Origin: Pseudomonadota bacterium
Lineage (GTDB): Bacteria; Pseudomonadota; Gammaproteobacteria; Burkholderiales; Sulfuricellaceae
Assembly (NCBI GenBank): GCA_021792335.1
Contig: JAJYUW010000005.1
Coordinates: 1-45,396, forward strand
Direction: 5' to 3'
DNA: 45,396 bases
Below the pieces are notes generated by a model, which saw nothing but the letters and a program-made list of their open reading frames with translations, ran no database searches and had not been told where the DNA came from. The first letter of the stretch is position 1. Each line of letters begins with the position of its first letter. Both the position numbers and the translations under genes were made by a program. Below, piece by piece: positions 10,399 through 20,997 of the stretch.

Positions 10399-13177
10399 TA
10401 TGCAAAATCATCAGGCCAGCCCTGCACCGGATTTCGATTTGCCAGCCGCTGCCGCGCGGGAGATCGTCGCGCTGGAGCGGGTGCGCTTGCCCAACCTGGC
10501 CGGGTTGACCATACTCCTGCCCAATTTCCACGCTGCCGATTCGATGGCGGCTGCGCTGTGCGAGGCGGCGGGCGTCGCTGCATTGCTGCTGCCAAGAATG
10601 ACCACCCTGGCGGATTGGTCGGAGGATGTGGCGGTTGAGCGCGAGTCAAGCCCCGACAGTTGTCGCGCATCGCTGCTGTATCAGGCTTTGCGCGCCCGGC
10701 ACTGGTTTGGCGACGCCGACTTATGGAATATCAGCCGGGAGCTGCTCGACCTGTTCGACGATATCGCCCGCCAGGGGGCAAGCCTGCCCGCCTCCTATCC
10801 CGAATTCGTGTCATGGCTGGAGCAAGCCTATCAGGCGCGGGCCGGCGCGCCGCTGCACTTCGAGGCGCGTCTGGTGCACGAATTGTGGTATGCCATGAGC
10901 CGGGGGGTCGATAGCCGCGTGGACGGCGTCACCGCCTACCATATGCGGCTGGCGCGATTGGCGGATTCGGCTGCCGCGCCGTTATATGCGGTAGGACTTT
11001 CCGGCCTGACGCCGATGGAGCAGGAATTTTTCCGTCGCTACGGGGAAAAGCGGCCGGTGCGCCTGTTCGGTTGCGCCGGGGAATTTCCCGGCGCTGGTGC
11101 GGGGGCTTTGCTGCAGGCGGCCTGGCAAGCACCCATTCCGTCCGGTGGCGAAATGCCTCAGGCACCGCCGTGCCTGCGCGATCGTGCCGAGGATTTTCGC
11201 CGCCGCTGCCCGGAAAACCCCCTGAGCGGCCGCCTGGCCCTGTTCGAGGCGCACAGCCTGGAGGATGAGGCGCAGGCGGTGGATGGAAAGATCCGCGAAT
11301 GGCTGCGGGCGGGAAAAGCCGCGATTGCGGTGATCGTTCAGGATCGCCTGGTGGCGCGGCGCGCCCGTGCCCTGCTGGAACGCGGCCAGATCCTGGTGGC
11401 GGACGAAACCGGCTGGACCTTCTCCACCGTGGCGGCCAGCGCCGCCATCATGCGCTGGCTGGATACCATGGCGAGCGGGTTCCATCATCTCGATTTGCTC
11501 GACCTGCTGAAATCCCCGCTGATTTTCGCCGACTGGGACATGGTTGCGCGCAAACGCGCAGTCTACGGTCTGGAGCAGCTGCTGCGTCGTCACAGCGTGG
11601 TGTCGGGATTACGGCATTACAACGCGCTGGCGCAGAAAGAGGGCGCGGCGGAGGTGCTTGGCCTGCTGCAGCGGCTGGAGCAGGCGCAGGTCAAGTTCAG
11701 CCGGCGCGCCCGTTCCCTGTCGGCATGGCTTTCCAGCCTGCTGGAAAGCCTGGATGCGCTCGGACTGAGCCAGGGTTTGGCGCAGGATTTGGCCGGCGAG
11801 CAGCTGCTGCGGTTGCTGGCCCGGTTGCAGCGGGAGCTTGGGCAGGATCAGGGTGTGTTCTCCCTGAGCGAATGGCGCCGCTGGCTCGACGGCCAGCTCG
11901 AGACCGCCACTTTCCGCGATACCGGTATAGTCAGCACGGTGGTGTTCACTCACCTCGGCGCTACCCGGCTGCGCCGCTTCGAAGGCGTGATCGTGGCCGG
12001 CGGCGACGCCGCGCATTTCCCCCCGCAAGGACGGGAAAATGCCTTTTTCAACCAGGCGGTGCGGGCGCAACTGGGGTTGCCGACCTTCGAGCAGGATCTG
12101 AAGCAGATGGAGCAGGACTTCGCCGCGCTGCTGGCGGGCTGCGGCACGATGCTGGTCACCTGGCAGGCGCAGAAAAACGCCGAGCCCAATCTGGCGAGCC
12201 CGTGGATAGAGCTGCTGGAAGCCTTTCACGAGCTGACCTACGGAGAAAAGCTGCCGCGCAGCGAATGTAGGGTGCGTCCCACGCACCAACTTATGCTGTC
12301 ATCAACCGGTTTGGTGCGTGAAACGCACCCTACGCTCCCCGCCACCTCAAACCCCGCTCTCCCCGCCGAGCTGGTGCCTGCTTCCCTGTCCGCCAGCGGC
12401 TACAACAGCCTGGTGGCTTGCCCGTACCAGTTTTATGCGCGCCATGCCCTGCACCTGAACGAGCTGGATGAAGTGCAGCAGGTACTGGAAAAAAAGGATT
12501 ACGGCGAGCACGTGCACGCCATCCTGCACCTTTTCCATCAGCGTTATCCCGCTATCGGCCGCTGCGACCGGGCGGAGGCGGAGCTGGCCCTGCGCGACAT
12601 CAGCCGGGTAGAGTTCGCCCAGGCGCTGGAGGCGGATTACCTTGCCCGCGCCTGGGCACTGCGCTGGGATGCGCGCATTCCCGCCTACCTCGACTGGCAG
12701 GCGGCGCGGGAGCGTGAAGGCTGGCGCTGGCACGACGGCGAGCTGTGGCGCACGCTGGAACTGGAGCTGGACGGGGGGCGCAGCTTGACCCTGAAGGGCC
12801 GCATCGACCGCGTCGACACCCGCTCGGACGACGGGGTGCCCGCCTATGCCGTGCTGGATTACAAGACCCAGAGCCGCGCCGGGCTGAAGAAAAAGCTGGA
12901 AACCCCGGGCGAGGACGTGCAGTTGCCGGTATATGCGCTGCTGCTGGCAGAGCCGGTGGTCGAAGCGGCATACGTGCCGGTGGACGAGGACGGCAGCGTC
13001 AAGCTTGTGCCGCAGGAGGAAATCCATGCGCTGAGCGTAGCCACCGGGCAGCGCCTGCGCGCCCTGTTTAACGCCATTTACCGGGGCGCGGCGCTGCCTG
13101 CCCGGGGAGGGGGCGACGCCTGTGCCTGGTGCGAGATGAGCGGCCTTTGCCGCAAGGATTATCATGACGGGCAATGA
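10399..13177 (+). CDS. AddB-like PD-(D/E)XK nuclease/helicase-like protein with probable C-terminal 4Fe-4S cysteines
   Basis: GRIDRVD...YAVLDYKTQ nuclease motif; Cys in LVACPYQFYARH plus CAWCEMSGLCRKDYH; overlaps the downstream AddA-like gene. The start may be 10367 or 10399 (MQNHQASP...). Confidence 0.85.
12268..12332. repeat. Nested palindromic repeat inside the AddB-like coding sequence
   Basis: tagggtgcgtcccacgcaccaa (12268-12289) and ttggtgcgtgaaacgcaccctа-type arm (12311-12332); each arm is also a small hairpin (ggtgcgt..acgcacc). The frame stays open. Confidence 0.85.
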
Positions 13178-16100
13178 GATCAACCGCGCCGCCCTCGACC
13201 CTGCCCGTTCGGCGGTGGTCGAAGCCTGCGCCGGCAGCGGCAAGACATGGCTGCTGGTGTCGCGCATCGTTCGGCTTCTCCTGGCCGGGGCGGCACCGTC
13301 CGAAATCCTGGCCATCACCTTCACGCGCAAGGCGGCGCAGGAGATGGCTTCCCGCCTGCGCGACTGGCTGCGGCTGCTGGCGCTGGAATCTGACGACGAG
13401 GTAAGAAAGTTTTTGCGCGAACGCGCCGTGCCGGAGCATGAGATCGAGCCGCTGCTGCCCCGCGCCCGCAGCCTGTTCGAGATCTTTCTTTCCGCCCGGC
13501 CCGGCATCACCATCAACACCTTCCACGGCTGGTTCCTGCAATTGCTCCAGCGCGCCCCGCTGGAGAGCGGCGCGGGGGGAGATTGGGGGCTGCTCGACCA
13601 GACTTCCGCCCTGCTGGAAGAAGCGTGGCAGCTTTTTGCCGAAGACCTGCAATCCGACCGCAACGCCGAGACTGCCCAAGCACTGGATTTCCTGTTCGCC
13701 GAGCATGGCCTGCACAACACCCGCAGCCTGCTGCTCGACTTCGTCGCCAGGCGCGCCGAATGGTGGGCATATACCGAGGGCGCCGACGATGCTGCGGCCT
13801 TCGCCGCCGCAGCCCTGCGCCGCGATCTGGCCGTGGAGCCGGAGCGGGACATACTGGCCGATCTGTTTGCCGATAGCGGCCTGATGCTGGATTTGCAGTC
13901 CTTGCTGGGGCTGCTGGAAATCAACACGGACACGGATAAGGCGCTTGCATTCGATCTTTCACGGGTTCTGACGGATGTTGACGAGCTGGCTCCCTCTCCC
14001 CCAGCCCCTCTCCCACAAGTGGGCGAGGGGAGTGTAAGTCCCTCTCCCGCAGGCGGGAGAGGGGTTGGGGAGAGGGGGTTTTCTCAATGCTTCGAGGCGA
14101 TCTTTGCCGTTTTCTTCACCCTGAAAGGCGAACCGAGAAAGCGCAAGGCGAGCAAAGACCAGGCAAAGCGTTTGGGTGCGGAGGGCGAAGCGCGCCTGCT
14201 CGAATTGCACTGGCAACTGAGTGAGCGTCTTGCGGCGGTGCGGGATGCGCTCGCAGCCCAGGCCGCCTACCGCCTCAACCTCGCCGGTCTGCGCTGCGGA
14301 GCGGGGCTGCTCGCGGCCTACCAGCGCCTCAAGGCGGAGCGGCAGACGGTGGATTTCACCGATGTCGAATGGCGCGTCCACCAGCTGCTCAACCGCTCCG
14401 AGCACGCCGAGCACATGCAATACAAGCTCGATTCGCGCTACCGGCACATCCTGCTCGACGAATTTCAGGACACCAATCCTCTGCAGTGGCAGATCATGCG
14501 CGCCTGGCTCGATGCCTCGACCGGCGCGGGCAGCGCGCCGACCGTGTTCCTGGTGGGCGACCCGAAGCAGGCGATTTACCGCTTCCGCCGCGCCGATGCG
14601 CGCCTGTTCGGTATCGCAGCCGATTTTCTGGAACAGGGTTACGGCGCGCATCGGCTGCAGCAGAACGTTTCCCGCCGCAGCGCGCCGCCGGTGCTGGAGG
14701 CGGTGAACCGCCTGTTCGAAAAAGAGCCGGGATTCTCCGGCTTCGAACGCCATGAAGCGCATCATGGCGGCTTGCCCGGCCGGGTGGAGGCCTTGCCCTT
14801 GGCCGAGGATGAAAGCAGGGAGGTGTCCTTCGGCGAAGCGCAGCCGTCCGTCCTGACCCTGCGCGACCCCCTGACCGAACCGTCAGAGGAGGCGGAAGAC
14901 CGGCGTGTCGAGCGTGAAGCGCAGCAGCTGGCCGAAAAGATCGGCGCTATCGTGGCTACCTGGCAGGTGGCCGAACAAGACGGCACAACGAGGCCGGCGG
15001 AATTTCGCGACATCCTGCTGCTGAAGCGCAGCCGCACCCGCCTGGAAATCTACGAACGCGCCCTGCGCTCCGCCCGCATTCCCTACGTCAGCTCGCGCCA
15101 GGGCGGCTTGCTGGAAACCCTGGAGTGCAGCGACCTGATCGCCCTGCTGACTTTTCTCATTACCCCCTTCGCCGATTTGTGCCTGGCCCAGGCGCTGCGC
15201 TCGCCCCTGTTCGGCTGCAGCGACGACGATCTCATGGCGCTGGCGCTCGAGACCGACGGTTCCTGGTGGGCGCGCCTGCACGCCGTGGCCGGGAGGGAGA
15301 AGGCCAGCCCGGCGCTGCAGCGCGCCTGCGGCCTGTTGCAGGGCTGGCTCACCCTGACCGACACCCTGCCGGTGCACGACCTGCTCGACCGTATCTATTT
15401 CGAGGGCGAACTGCCGCGAGCGTATGTCTCTGCAGTACCCGAGGCGATGCGCGGCGCAGTGCTGGCCAACCTTCACGCCTTCATGGAGCTGGCGCTGAAC
15501 ATCGACAGCGGGCGCTATCCCAGCCTGCCCAAGTTCATCAACGAACTGCAGCAACTGCGCCGGGCGCGGGCGGAAGAGGCGCCCGACGAGGGTGTCGTCG
15601 GCGATGCCGGCGACGCGGTGCGCATCCTCACCATCCACGGCGCCAAGGGCCTGGAGGCGCCCATCGTCTGGCTGCTGGATGCGCATGCCTCGCCGCGCAA
15701 CGAGCGCGGCTATCGGGCGGTGCTGGATTGGCCGCCGGAAAGCGCCCGGCCGAGGAGTTTCTTTCTGTGCGGCGGCAAGGGCGAGCGCGCGGCGCAGTGG
15801 CAGCCCGTTTTCGATGCCGAGGCGCAGCTGGAGGCACGCGAAGACCTCAACCTGCTCTACGTCGCGATGACCCGCGCCCGGCAGTCGCTGATCGTGAGCG
15901 GCTGCCAGACCGCACGCGGGGGAGGGGTGGAAAGCTGGCACGGAAAAATCCTGCGCGCGCTGGCGGGCGAAGAGCAGGGAGCGGCTGCCGAACTCGGACA
16001 GATGCCGCTCGTTTGCGGCGGGGAAATGCATGTTTCTGCCGCGCCATCGGACGTGTTCCTGGCTTGCCCCGGACCCGCCATTCCGACCGGCAAACGAGTC

Positions 16101-16574
16101 AGCCAGCGCCAGACCGAGGCGCAACGCCACGGCATCCGCTTGCACGCGCTGCTGGAATGGATCGCCCCGCCTGAGCCGGTGCTCGACAAGACTGGTCTGC
16201 GGGACAGGCTGGAGCTGGACGGTGCCGGGTTCGACGCGTTATGGCGCGACGCCGTGGGTCTTACCCAGGCGGCTCATCTGCGGCGATTTTTCGATCCGGA
16301 GAGCTACCTGCATGCCTGGAAGGAGCTACCTTACCGTACGGCGGCGGGAGAAAACCGGCGCATCGACCGGCTGGTCGAGTTCGAGGACAGTGTCTGGGTA
16401 CTGGATTTCAAGGCTGCCGAACGGGCGGAGGAGGGTAAGCTGGCAGCCTGTGCCGCGCCCTATCTCGGGCAAATGGCGGAGTACCGCGCCGCAATGCGGG
16501 AAGTATTCCCCTCCAAGCCGGTGCGTGCCGTGCTGGTGTTCGCTAATGGCGGGGTATTCGAGCTGCCGGAGTGA
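13164..16574 (+). CDS. AddA-like UvrD-family helicase-nuclease
   Basis: Walker A VVEACAGSGKTWLLVSRIVRLL, LLDEFQDTNPLQWQIM, VFLVGDPKQAIYRFRRAD, LTIHGAKGLEAPIVWLLD, NLLYVAMTRARQSLIVSG, and C-terminal RIDRLVEFEDSVWVLDFKAAE. Confidence 0.94.
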   Translation: MTGNEINRAALDPARSAVVEACAGSGKTWLLVSRIVRLLLAGAAPSEILAITFTRKAAQEMASRLRDWLRLLALESDDEVRKFLRERAVPEHEIEPLLPRARSLFEIFLSARPGITINTFHGWFLQLLQRAPLESGAGGDWGLLDQTSALLEEAWQLFAEDLQSDRNAETAQALDFLFAEHGLHNTRSLLLDFVARRAEWWAYTEGADDAAAFAAAALRRDLAVEPERDILADLFADSGLMLDLQSLLGLLEINTDTDKALAFDLSRVLTDVDELAPSPPAPLPQVGEGSVSPSPAGGRGVGERGFSQCFEAIFAVFFTLKGEPRKRKASKDQAKRLGAEGEARLLELHWQLSERLAAVRDALAAQAAYRLNLAGLRCGAGLLAAYQRLKAERQTVDFTDVEWRVHQLLNRSEHAEHMQYKLDSRYRHILLDEFQDTNPLQWQIMRAWLDASTGAGSAPTVFLVGDPKQAIYRFRRADARLFGIAADFLEQGYGAHRLQQNVSRRSAPPVLEAVNRLFEKEPGFSGFERHEAHHGGLPGRVEALPLAEDESREVSFGEAQPSVLTLRDPLTEPSEEAEDRRVEREAQQLAEKIGAIVATWQVAEQDGTTRPAEFRDILLLKRSRTRLEIYERALRSARIPYVSSRQGGLLETLECSDLIALLTFLITPFADLCLAQALRSPLFGCSDDDLMALALETDGSWWARLHAVAGREKASPALQRACGLLQGWLTLTDTLPVHDLLDRIYFEGELPRAYVSAVPEAMRGAVLANLHAFMELALNIDSGRYPSLPKFINELQQLRRARAEEAPDEGVVGDAGDAVRILTIHGAKGLEAPIVWLLDAHASPRNERGYRAVLDWPPESARPRSFFLCGGKGERAAQWQPVFDAEAQLEAREDLNLLYVAMTRARQSLIVSGCQTARGGGVESWHGKILRALAGEEQGAAAELGQMPLVCGGEMHVSAAPSDVFLACPGPAIPTGKRVSQRQTEAQRHGIRLHALLEWIAPPEPVLDKTGLRDRLELDGAGFDALWRDAVGLTQAAHLRRFFDPESYLHAWKELPYRTAAGENRRIDRLVEFEDSVWVLDFKAAERAEEGKLAACAAPYLGQMAEYRAAMREVFPSKPVRAVLVFANGGVFELPE
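13991..14076. repeat. Pyrimidine/purine palindromic repeat inside the AddA-like coding sequence
   Basis: tccctctcccccagcccctctcccacaagtgggcgaggggag and tccctctcccgcaggcgggagaggggttggggagaggg form an outer inverted repeat with inner hairpins. Encodes APSPPAPLPQVGEGSVSPSPAGGRGVGERG in frame. Confidence 0.9.
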
Positions 16575-16637
16575 ACCGGCAGCCTGCGTTCCCGTGCTAT
16601 ATGCGGGCTTGATCCTGCCGCTTGTTCGGGGATGGTC

Positions 16638-16814
16638 TCAGCCTTGTTCGGCGGCTGAATCCGGATGCTCTTGGGACGCGCTCTGGGGCTGGTCTGGATT
16701 GTCTGTGGGCGGGGTCTCGGTTTTGCCCGATTTGCGCTGTTGTTTTTCTTCTTTCTTTTTTTTCTTGGCTAGATCTTTCTGTCGCTTTTCATATTGATAA
16801 TTAGGTTGGGCCAA
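16638..16814 (-). CDS. Small Lys/Glu-rich protein, 58 aa, TTG start (not in ORF track)
   Basis: Translated by hand: (L/M)AQPNYQYEKRQKDLAKKKKKEEKQQRKSGKTETPPTDNPDQPQSASQEHPDSAAEQG*. A weak aggac-like RBS lies upstream of the TTG. Confidence 0.6.
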   Translation of the reverse strand: MAQPNYQYEKRQKDLAKKKKKEEKQQRKSGKTETPPTDNPDQPQSASQEHPDSAAEQG

Positions 16815-17013
16815 TTTTTTGTCCTATTTGCAGGTGCTTGATTGCGAAAGGCAGCTCCTGAACGGAGGTGCTGCATCCGATAATTTTTTGAACGTCCGTT
16901 ATCGGGTCTAGCGACATTATCCCATAAAAAGCCGCCGCCAAGACGCCAAGCAACGGCGAAGAAAAGGCCGGGTGAGCCGAATCACACTATGGGTGATCTG
17001 CAGGATGTGCAGG

Positions 17014-17052
17014 CGCGAATTCATTCGCATATTTGGCCGAATGAATTCGGCC
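17014..17052. repeat. Short palindromic repeat (cgaattcattcg / cgaatgaattcg)
   Basis: Perfect 12-bp arms at 17016-17027 and 17038-17049, in the addA-like to Mut7-C intergenic region. Confidence 0.65.
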
Positions 17053-17089
17053 CTACAAGAAAATCACGCAAATTCAACATGACAGGCTG

Positions 17090-17581
17090 CTAGCCCGGAT
17101 TGAGCCTGCGGGCCATTTCCTGCCAGCGTTCCAGCTTCTTCCTCATGCGCTTGTAATGCGATCCGCGCCAGTAAACCCGGCCGCAACCCGGGCAGGCCAG
17201 CAGGTCTTCCTGCGGCTGGCGCGCGTCTGGCGGCACTTGCAGGACGTGTTCCGGGGAGGCGGGCTTCAGCGGCGCGTTATCCACCAGGCAGCGGGTGAAA
17301 GCATGGCCGAGCCAATCGATGCCGAACTTTTCGCTCAATACGGACGCCTGCTCATCGAGCGAGCCGAACGGCAACTGGATGGCGTGCCCATTAGCGGCCT
17401 TGTGCTCCATCATTTTCCGATCGGCTGTCAGCAGCCAGCGCTGCCCGTCGATCGCCTCGCGCAGGATTTGCGCATCGCTGGCGGCCGGATCGGCCAGCGT
17501 GATGTCCAGCCCGGCAGCCCGCAGGTAGCGGGCCAGCCGCGCCAGCATCACGTCGCACAGGAAGCGGGGAGCGGTTTTCAT
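17090..17581 (-). CDS. Mut7-C RNase-domain protein (PIN-like with zinc ribbon)
   Basis: RFLCDVMLARLARYLRAAGLDI, WLLTADRKMMEH, and C-terminal CPGCGRVYWRGSHYKRM. Confidence 0.85.
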   Translation of the reverse strand: MKTAPRFLCDVMLARLARYLRAAGLDITLADPAASDAQILREAIDGQRWLLTADRKMMEHKAANGHAIQLPFGSLDEQASVLSEKFGIDWLGHAFTRCLVDNAPLKPASPEHVLQVPPDARQPQEDLLACPGCGRVYWRGSHYKRMRKKLERWQEMARRLNPG

Positions 17582-17642
17582 AAGCCCAACTATAATAGAT
17601 CAAAAGGGGTTCGATTAACTTGATATCCAAAGGAGAAACATT

Positions 17643-18020
17643 ATGGTCAGGAAATTATGGTTATTGCCGCTCACCGCAGGCATTGCGGCTTTGTCACCGG
17701 CTGTTTTCGGCGAGGAGCCGGCGCAGATTCGCCAGCAGGAGCAGGCTCGCCAGCAGGAGCAGATTTACGGCTCGCAGTTGATGACGCCGGAAGAGCGCAC
17801 GGCATACCGTGCCAGAATGCGTGCGGCGAAAACCCAGGAAGAGCGGGAAAGAATCCGTGCCGAACACCACGAGCAGATGAAAATGCGCGCCAAGGAGAAA
17901 GGCGTTACCCTGCCGGATATGCCGCCCGCGATGGGTGGCGGCATGGGGCCGGGTGGCGGCGGAATGGGACCCGGAGGCGGGATGGGTGGTGGTATGGGCG
18001 GCGGGGGGCGCGGCCGTTAG
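17643..18020 (+). CDS. Secreted small protein with a Gly/Met-rich tail
   Basis: Signal-peptide-like N-terminus; QEQARQQEQIYGSQLMTPEERTAYRARMRAAKTQEERERIRAEHHEQMKMRAKEKG, then GGGMGPGGGGMGPGGGMGGGMGGGG. Good RBS (aaaggagaaa). Confidence 0.75.
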   Translation: MVRKLWLLPLTAGIAALSPAVFGEEPAQIRQQEQARQQEQIYGSQLMTPEERTAYRARMRAAKTQEERERIRAEHHEQMKMRAKEKGVTLPDMPPAMGGGMGPGGGGMGPGGGMGGGMGGGGRGR

Positions 18021-18127
18021 TTTGCCGAATTAAGCAGCGTGCCGCCTGAGCGGGCATCAATAGCCAGACCTGCCGGGCTTGCCGCCAAGCCGTATCGGCG
18101 GGCAGACTGCCAGGTACGAGAAATCTC

Positions 18128-18592
18128 CTAATGCCGCCCGGTGCTGCCAAATCCACCGGCACCCCGCTCGCTTTCCTCGAAGTCTTCCACTACCTTGAAA
18201 TCGGCATGGATCACCGGCACGATCACCATCTGTGCAATGCGCTCCAGCGGGTTGAGGATGAAAGGAGTGTGGCCGCGGTTCCAGCAGGAAACGAAGAGCT
18301 GGCCCTGGTAGTCGGAGTCGATCAGGCCGACCAGGTTGCCGAGCACGATGCCGTGTTTGTGGCCCAGGCCTGAGCGCGGCAGGATCATCGCCGCCATGCC
18401 GGGATCGCGCAGGTGGATGGCGATGCCGGTGGGGATCAGTTCGGTGTGGCCGGGGTGGATGGTCATGACGTGCTCGATGCAGGCCCTGAGGTCGAGGCCC
18501 GCCGCGCCGGGGGTGGCATAGCTGGGGGGATGCTGCTTGAGCCGGTCGTCGAGGATTTTGACGTCGACGGTTTTCAGCGTTTTTTTCATCAA
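18128..18592 (-). CDS. dut: dUTP diphosphatase
   Basis: [59 protein letters not shown]. Confidence 0.97.
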   Translation of the reverse strand: MMKKTLKTVDVKILDDRLKQHPPSYATPGAAGLDLRACIEHVMTIHPGHTELIPTGIAIHLRDPGMAAMILPRSGLGHKHGIVLGNLVGLIDSDYQGQLFVSCWNRGHTPFILNPLERIAQMVIVPVIHADFKVVEDFEESERGAGGFGSTGRH

Positions 18593-19785
18593 CCTTTTCC
18601 CTTCTGGTAAAGCTTGGCGACACGCTCGATCAGTTGGCGCGCCAGCACGATTTTTGGCGCACGCGGCAGCGGGTGGGCGCCGTCATCGTCGAACAGGATC
18701 AGTTCGTTGTCTTCGTGGCCGATGGCATCCTGCACCAGGTTGGCGGCCAATAAAGGTAAATTTTTCCGGCGCCGCTTGGTTTCGGCGAATTCGTAGAGGT
18801 TCTCGCTTTCCGCGGCGAAGCCGACGCAGAACGGCGGGTTGGGCAAATTCATCACGTTGGCCACGATGTCCGGGTTGGGGGCCAGTTCGAGGGTGAAGAT
18901 GTGGGCGTCTTTCTTGATCTTCTGCTCGCTCGGGTTGAGCACGTAATAGTCGGCCACCGCGGCGACGCTGATGAAAATGTCGCAGCCGGGGATTTCATTG
19001 TTGACAGCCTCGAGCATCTCCTGCGCGCTGGTGACGGAGAGGGTCTTGGCCGCTGCGGGCGGGGTCAAACAGGTCGGGCCGCTGATCAGCGTGACTTCGG
19101 CGCCGGCTTCGATGGCGGCGCGGGCGACGGCGTAGCCCATCCTGCCTGAGCTCAGGTTGGTGATGCCGCGCACCGCGTCGATCGCTTCGAAGGTCGGCCC
19201 GGCGGTGACCAGTACGCGTTGCCCTTGCAGCAGCTTGGGATGCCAGAAAGATTCGACGTCCTCGACCAGGGTCTCCGGTTCCACCATCCGCCCCATGCCG
19301 GTTTCGCCGCAGGCCTGGGGGCCGCTCGCCGGGCCGAGGATGGTTACGCCGTCGCGCTTCAGTTGGGTGACGTTGCGCTGGGTGGCGGGGTAGTCCCACA
19401 TTTCGCGGTTCATCGCCGGCGCCACCAGCATCGGGCAGGCGCGCGCCAGGCAAAGGGCGGAAAGCAGGTCGTCGGCCGCCCCGTGCGCGAGCTTGGCGAG
19501 AAAGTCGGCGCTGGCCGGTGCGATCAGCACGGCATCGGCGCCGCGCGTGGCCTCGATATGGGCCATGCCGTTGCCACCCTGGCCGTCCCACAGATCGCTC
19601 AGCACCGGCCTGCCGGACAGCGCCTGGAAGGTGGCCGGGGCGACGAAGTGGCGCGCGGCTTCGGTCATGACCACCTGCACGTCGATGTCATTCTTCACCA
19701 GCAGACGCGTGAGTTCCGCCGCCTTGTAGGCGGCAACGCCGCCGGTGACACCGAGAACTAGCCGTTTTTTCGCATAATCAGTCAT
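18589..19785 (-). CDS. coaBC: Bifunctional phosphopantothenoylcysteine decarboxylase / phosphopantothenate-cysteine ligase
   Basis: [72 protein letters not shown]. Confidence 0.97.
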   Translation of the reverse strand: MTDYAKKRLVLGVTGGVAAYKAAELTRLLVKNDIDVQVVMTEAARHFVAPATFQALSGRPVLSDLWDGQGGNGMAHIEATRGADAVLIAPASADFLAKLAHGAADDLLSALCLARACPMLVAPAMNREMWDYPATQRNVTQLKRDGVTILGPASGPQACGETGMGRMVEPETLVEDVESFWHPKLLQGQRVLVTAGPTFEAIDAVRGITNLSSGRMGYAVARAAIEAGAEVTLISGPTCLTPPAAAKTLSVTSAQEMLEAVNNEIPGCDIFISVAAVADYYVLNPSEQKIKKDAHIFTLELAPNPDIVANVMNLPNPPFCVGFAAESENLYEFAETKRRRKNLPLLAANLVQDAIGHEDNELILFDDDGAHPLPRAPKIVLARQLIERVAKLYQKGKG

Positions 19786-19816
19786 AATCCGATCATTCTA
19801 CTAAATTAAATATGTC

Positions 19817-20491
19817 ATGGCGATTACCGATTGGCCCGAAGACGAACGACCCCGCGAGAAGCTGCTCAAGAAGGGCGCGGCCAGCCTGTCGGAGGCGGAG
19901 CTGCTGGCGATTTTCCTGCGCACCGGCATGGCCGGCAAGAGCGCGGTAGACCTGGCGCGGGAGCTGCTCGGACGCTTTGGCAGCCTGGCCGCGCTGTTCG
20001 CCGCCGGGGAAAAGGAATTCTGTCAGACCCCCGGCATGGGCGCGGCGAAATATGCGCAGTTGCAGGCTGTGCTGGAAATGGCGCGGCGCGCGCTGGGCGA
20101 GGAGATCGCGCAGCGCGACGCCCTGTCCTCGCCGCAAGCCGTGCGGGATTATTTGAGGCTCAGGCTGCAGGGGCTGCCCCATGAAATATTCATGGCCCTG
20201 TTTCTGGATGCGCAAAACCGCGTGGTCGCCAGCGAGGAGCTGTTCCGCGGCACCCTCACCCAGACCAGCGTCTATCCGCGCGAAGTGCTCAAGCGCGCCC
20301 TGCACCACAACGCTGCCGCACTGATACTGGCACACAACCATCCTTCCGGCGTGGCGGAGCCGAGCCATGCCGACCAGTCGCTGACCCAGTCTTTGAAGAA
20401 TGCCCTGGCGCTGGTGGATGTCCGGGTGCTTGACCATTTTATCGTTGCCGGAAGCGGTTTCCTGTCTTTTGCAGAGCGTGGATTGCTGTAG
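19817..20491 (+). CDS. radC: RadC-family JAB/MPN-domain protein
   Basis: [53 protein letters not shown] (HxH...D metal motif). Confidence 0.96.
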   Translation: MAITDWPEDERPREKLLKKGAASLSEAELLAIFLRTGMAGKSAVDLARELLGRFGSLAALFAAGEKEFCQTPGMGAAKYAQLQAVLEMARRALGEEIAQRDALSSPQAVRDYLRLRLQGLPHEIFMALFLDAQNRVVASEELFRGTLTQTSVYPREVLKRALHHNAAALILAHNHPSGVAEPSHADQSLTQSLKNALALVDVRVLDHFIVAGSGFLSFAERGLL

Positions 20492-20508
20492 GGGTATGTA
20501 AGTTTGTC

Positions 20509-20538
20509 TTGAGTTGTCCGGGCAAAATATGGTATAAA
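20509..20538 (+). promoter_or_regulatory. Candidate sigma70 promoter for rpmBG
   Basis: TTGAGT (20509-20514), 18-bp spacer, TATAAA (20533-20538), ~45 bp upstream of rpmB. Confidence 0.45.
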
Positions 20539-20581
20539 TCGCGTTTTTCGCAATTCTATATTCTATTTCTGGAGCAATACC

Positions 20582-20818
20582 ATGGCCCGCGTATGCATGA
20601 TTACCGGCAAGAAGCCGATGTCGGGGAACAACGTCTCCCACGCCAATAACAGGACCAAGCGCCGCTTCCTGCCGAACCTGCAAAACCGCAAGTTCTGGGT
20701 GGAAAGCGAGAACCGCTGGGTGAGCATGCGTCTTTCGAACGCTGCCCTCCGCACCATAGACAAGAACGGCATCGACGCCGTGCTGGCCGAGCTGCGCGCT
20801 CGCGGCGAACGCATTTAA
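20582..20818 (+). CDS. rpmB: 50S ribosomal protein L28
   Basis: [47 protein letters not shown]. Confidence 0.99.
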   Translation: MARVCMITGKKPMSGNNVSHANNRTKRRFLPNLQNRKFWVESENRWVSMRLSNAALRTIDKNGIDAVLAELRARGERI

Positions 20819-20829
20819 GGAGCTGAAAA

Positions 20830-20997
20830 ATGGCAAAAGGCGGACGCGAGAAAATCAAGCTGGAATCCACTGCTGGAACCGGCCACTTTTACACAACCGA
20901 CAAGAACAAACGTACCATGCCGGAAAAAATGCTGATCAAGAAATTTGATCCGGTGGCACGCAAGCACGTGGACTACAAGGAAACCAAGCTGAAATAA
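20830..20997 (+). CDS. rpmG: 50S ribosomal protein L33 (55 aa, not in ORF track)
   Basis: Translated by hand: [55 protein letters not shown]. Confidence 0.98.
   Translation: MAKGGREKIKLESTAGTGHFYTTDKNKRTMPEKMLIKKFDPVARKHVDYKETKLK

Noticed and set aside
12347-13933. 528-aa minus-strand ORF
   Set aside because: Antisense to the AddB/AddA-like genes; Ser/Arg/Ala-rich composition typical of GC-rich shadow frames; no recognisable domain.
14883-16145. 420-aa minus-strand ORF
   Set aside because: Antisense to the AddA-like helicase, which has clear conserved motifs.
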